In this document: piece by piece, positions 39,529-39,741 of the stretch
Layout of the letters: each line of letters begins with the position of its first letter
How positions within the stretch are numbered: position 1 is the stretch's first letter
DNA from: Comamonadaceae bacterium
GTDB lineage: Bacteria > Pseudomonadota > Gammaproteobacteria > Burkholderiales > Burkholderiaceae_C
Assembly: GCA_947450255.1 (NCBI GenBank)
Contig: CANFVA010000009.1
Span: 1-39,741, forward strand
DNA length: 39,741 nt
Direction of reading: 5' to 3'
Translations under genes and position numbers: made by a program
Notes under the pieces: generated by a model
Database searches by the model: none
What the model was told of the DNA's origin: nothing
Seen by the model: only the letters and a program-made list of their open reading frames with translations

Positions 39529-39741
39529 AACCTTGCTCACCTACGAAGCCCCGGTCATTGCCGACTGGGTGGACTACAACGGCCATTTGCGCGATGGCTT
39601 TTACATGGTTTTGTTCAGCTACGGCGTGGATGGGCTGATGGACCAAATCGGCTTGGACGCGGCCGGGCGTAAAGCCACCGGGCACTCCATCTTTACGCTG
39701 GAAGCGCACATCAATTTTTTGCATGAGGTCAAACTCGGCGC
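39521..39741 (+). CDS. cdhB: Betainyl-CoA thioesterase-like hot-dog protein CdhB (N-terminal part, cut by window edge)
   Basis: The first 73 residues of a hot-dog thioesterase: [20 protein letters not shown], then [22 protein letters not shown], the 4-hydroxybenzoyl-CoA-thioesterase-like pattern with Asp and Asn in the WVDYNGH motif, and [21 protein letters not shown]. In carnitine degradation this enzyme frees glycine betaine from betainyl-CoA. The ATG at 39521 overlaps cdhA by 8 bp. The remainder lies beyond the window. The identity rests on the cdhC-cdhA context as much as on the sequence. Confidence 0.85.
   Translation, partial: MPETLLTYEAPVIADWVDYNGHLRDGFYMVLFSYGVDGLMDQIGLDAAGRKATGHSIFTLEAHINFLHEVKLG

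Overview
The window looks like a chromosomal segment of a GC-rich betaproteobacterium, probably Burkholderiales and close to Comamonadaceae. This is inferred from the BoxR-controlled box genes, a NodI/NodJ-type exporter, SrkA-type kinase and AMP nucleosidase, and codon use. No tRNA, rRNA, CRISPR array or insertion sequence was seen. Both ends cut a gene: a two-partner-secretion transporter (TpsB/FhaC-like) on the left and a betainyl-CoA thioesterase on the right.

Positions 1111-14580 hold one very compact minus-strand gene train of 14 genes. From its promoter end it reads: two MaoC-type half-hydratases, a thiolase, an aldehyde dehydrogenase, a single PaaA-like diiron protein, a [2Fe-2S]/FAD reductase, an alpha/beta hydrolase, a benzoate-CoA-ligase-like enzyme, a second alpha/beta hydrolase, and a full branched-chain-amino-acid-type ABC importer (livKHMGF). 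Together these form a complete-looking but unassigned 'ligate to CoA, oxygenate, open, oxidise, thiolyse' route, distinct from both classical paa and box. A near-perfect palindrome covers the -10 region of its predicted promoter, next to a TetR-family regulator.

Positions 14730-26045 hold the aerobic benzoyl-CoA (box) pathway. tetR and benzoate-CoA ligase (bclA) are on the minus strand. boxR, boxC, boxB, boxA, a PaaH-like 3-hydroxyacyl-CoA dehydrogenase and a PcaF/PaaJ-like 3-oxoadipyl-CoA thiolase are on the plus strand. Paired TGCA boxes lie in both the bclA/boxR and boxR/boxC gaps and are the likely BoxR operators. A BoxD/PaaZ-type aldehyde dehydrogenase and an enoyl-CoA hydratase are absent from the cluster. 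Two copies of a palindromic dispersed repeat sit in the boxB-boxA and paaH-pcaF gaps.

Positions 26046-30330 are an accessory patch. It holds a VapBC module with a perfect 13-bp inverted-repeat operator, AMP nucleosidase, a TumE/TumA-like toxin-antitoxin pair with an apparently leaderless promoter, a frameshifted antitoxin remnant, and two AT-rich orphan genes.

Positions 30334-39741 hold nodIJ, a carotenoid oxygenase, SrkA kinase, an HD-domain protein, an MFS transporter, and a carnitine-catabolism operon (class II aldolase, cdhC, cdhA, cdhB) running off the right edge.
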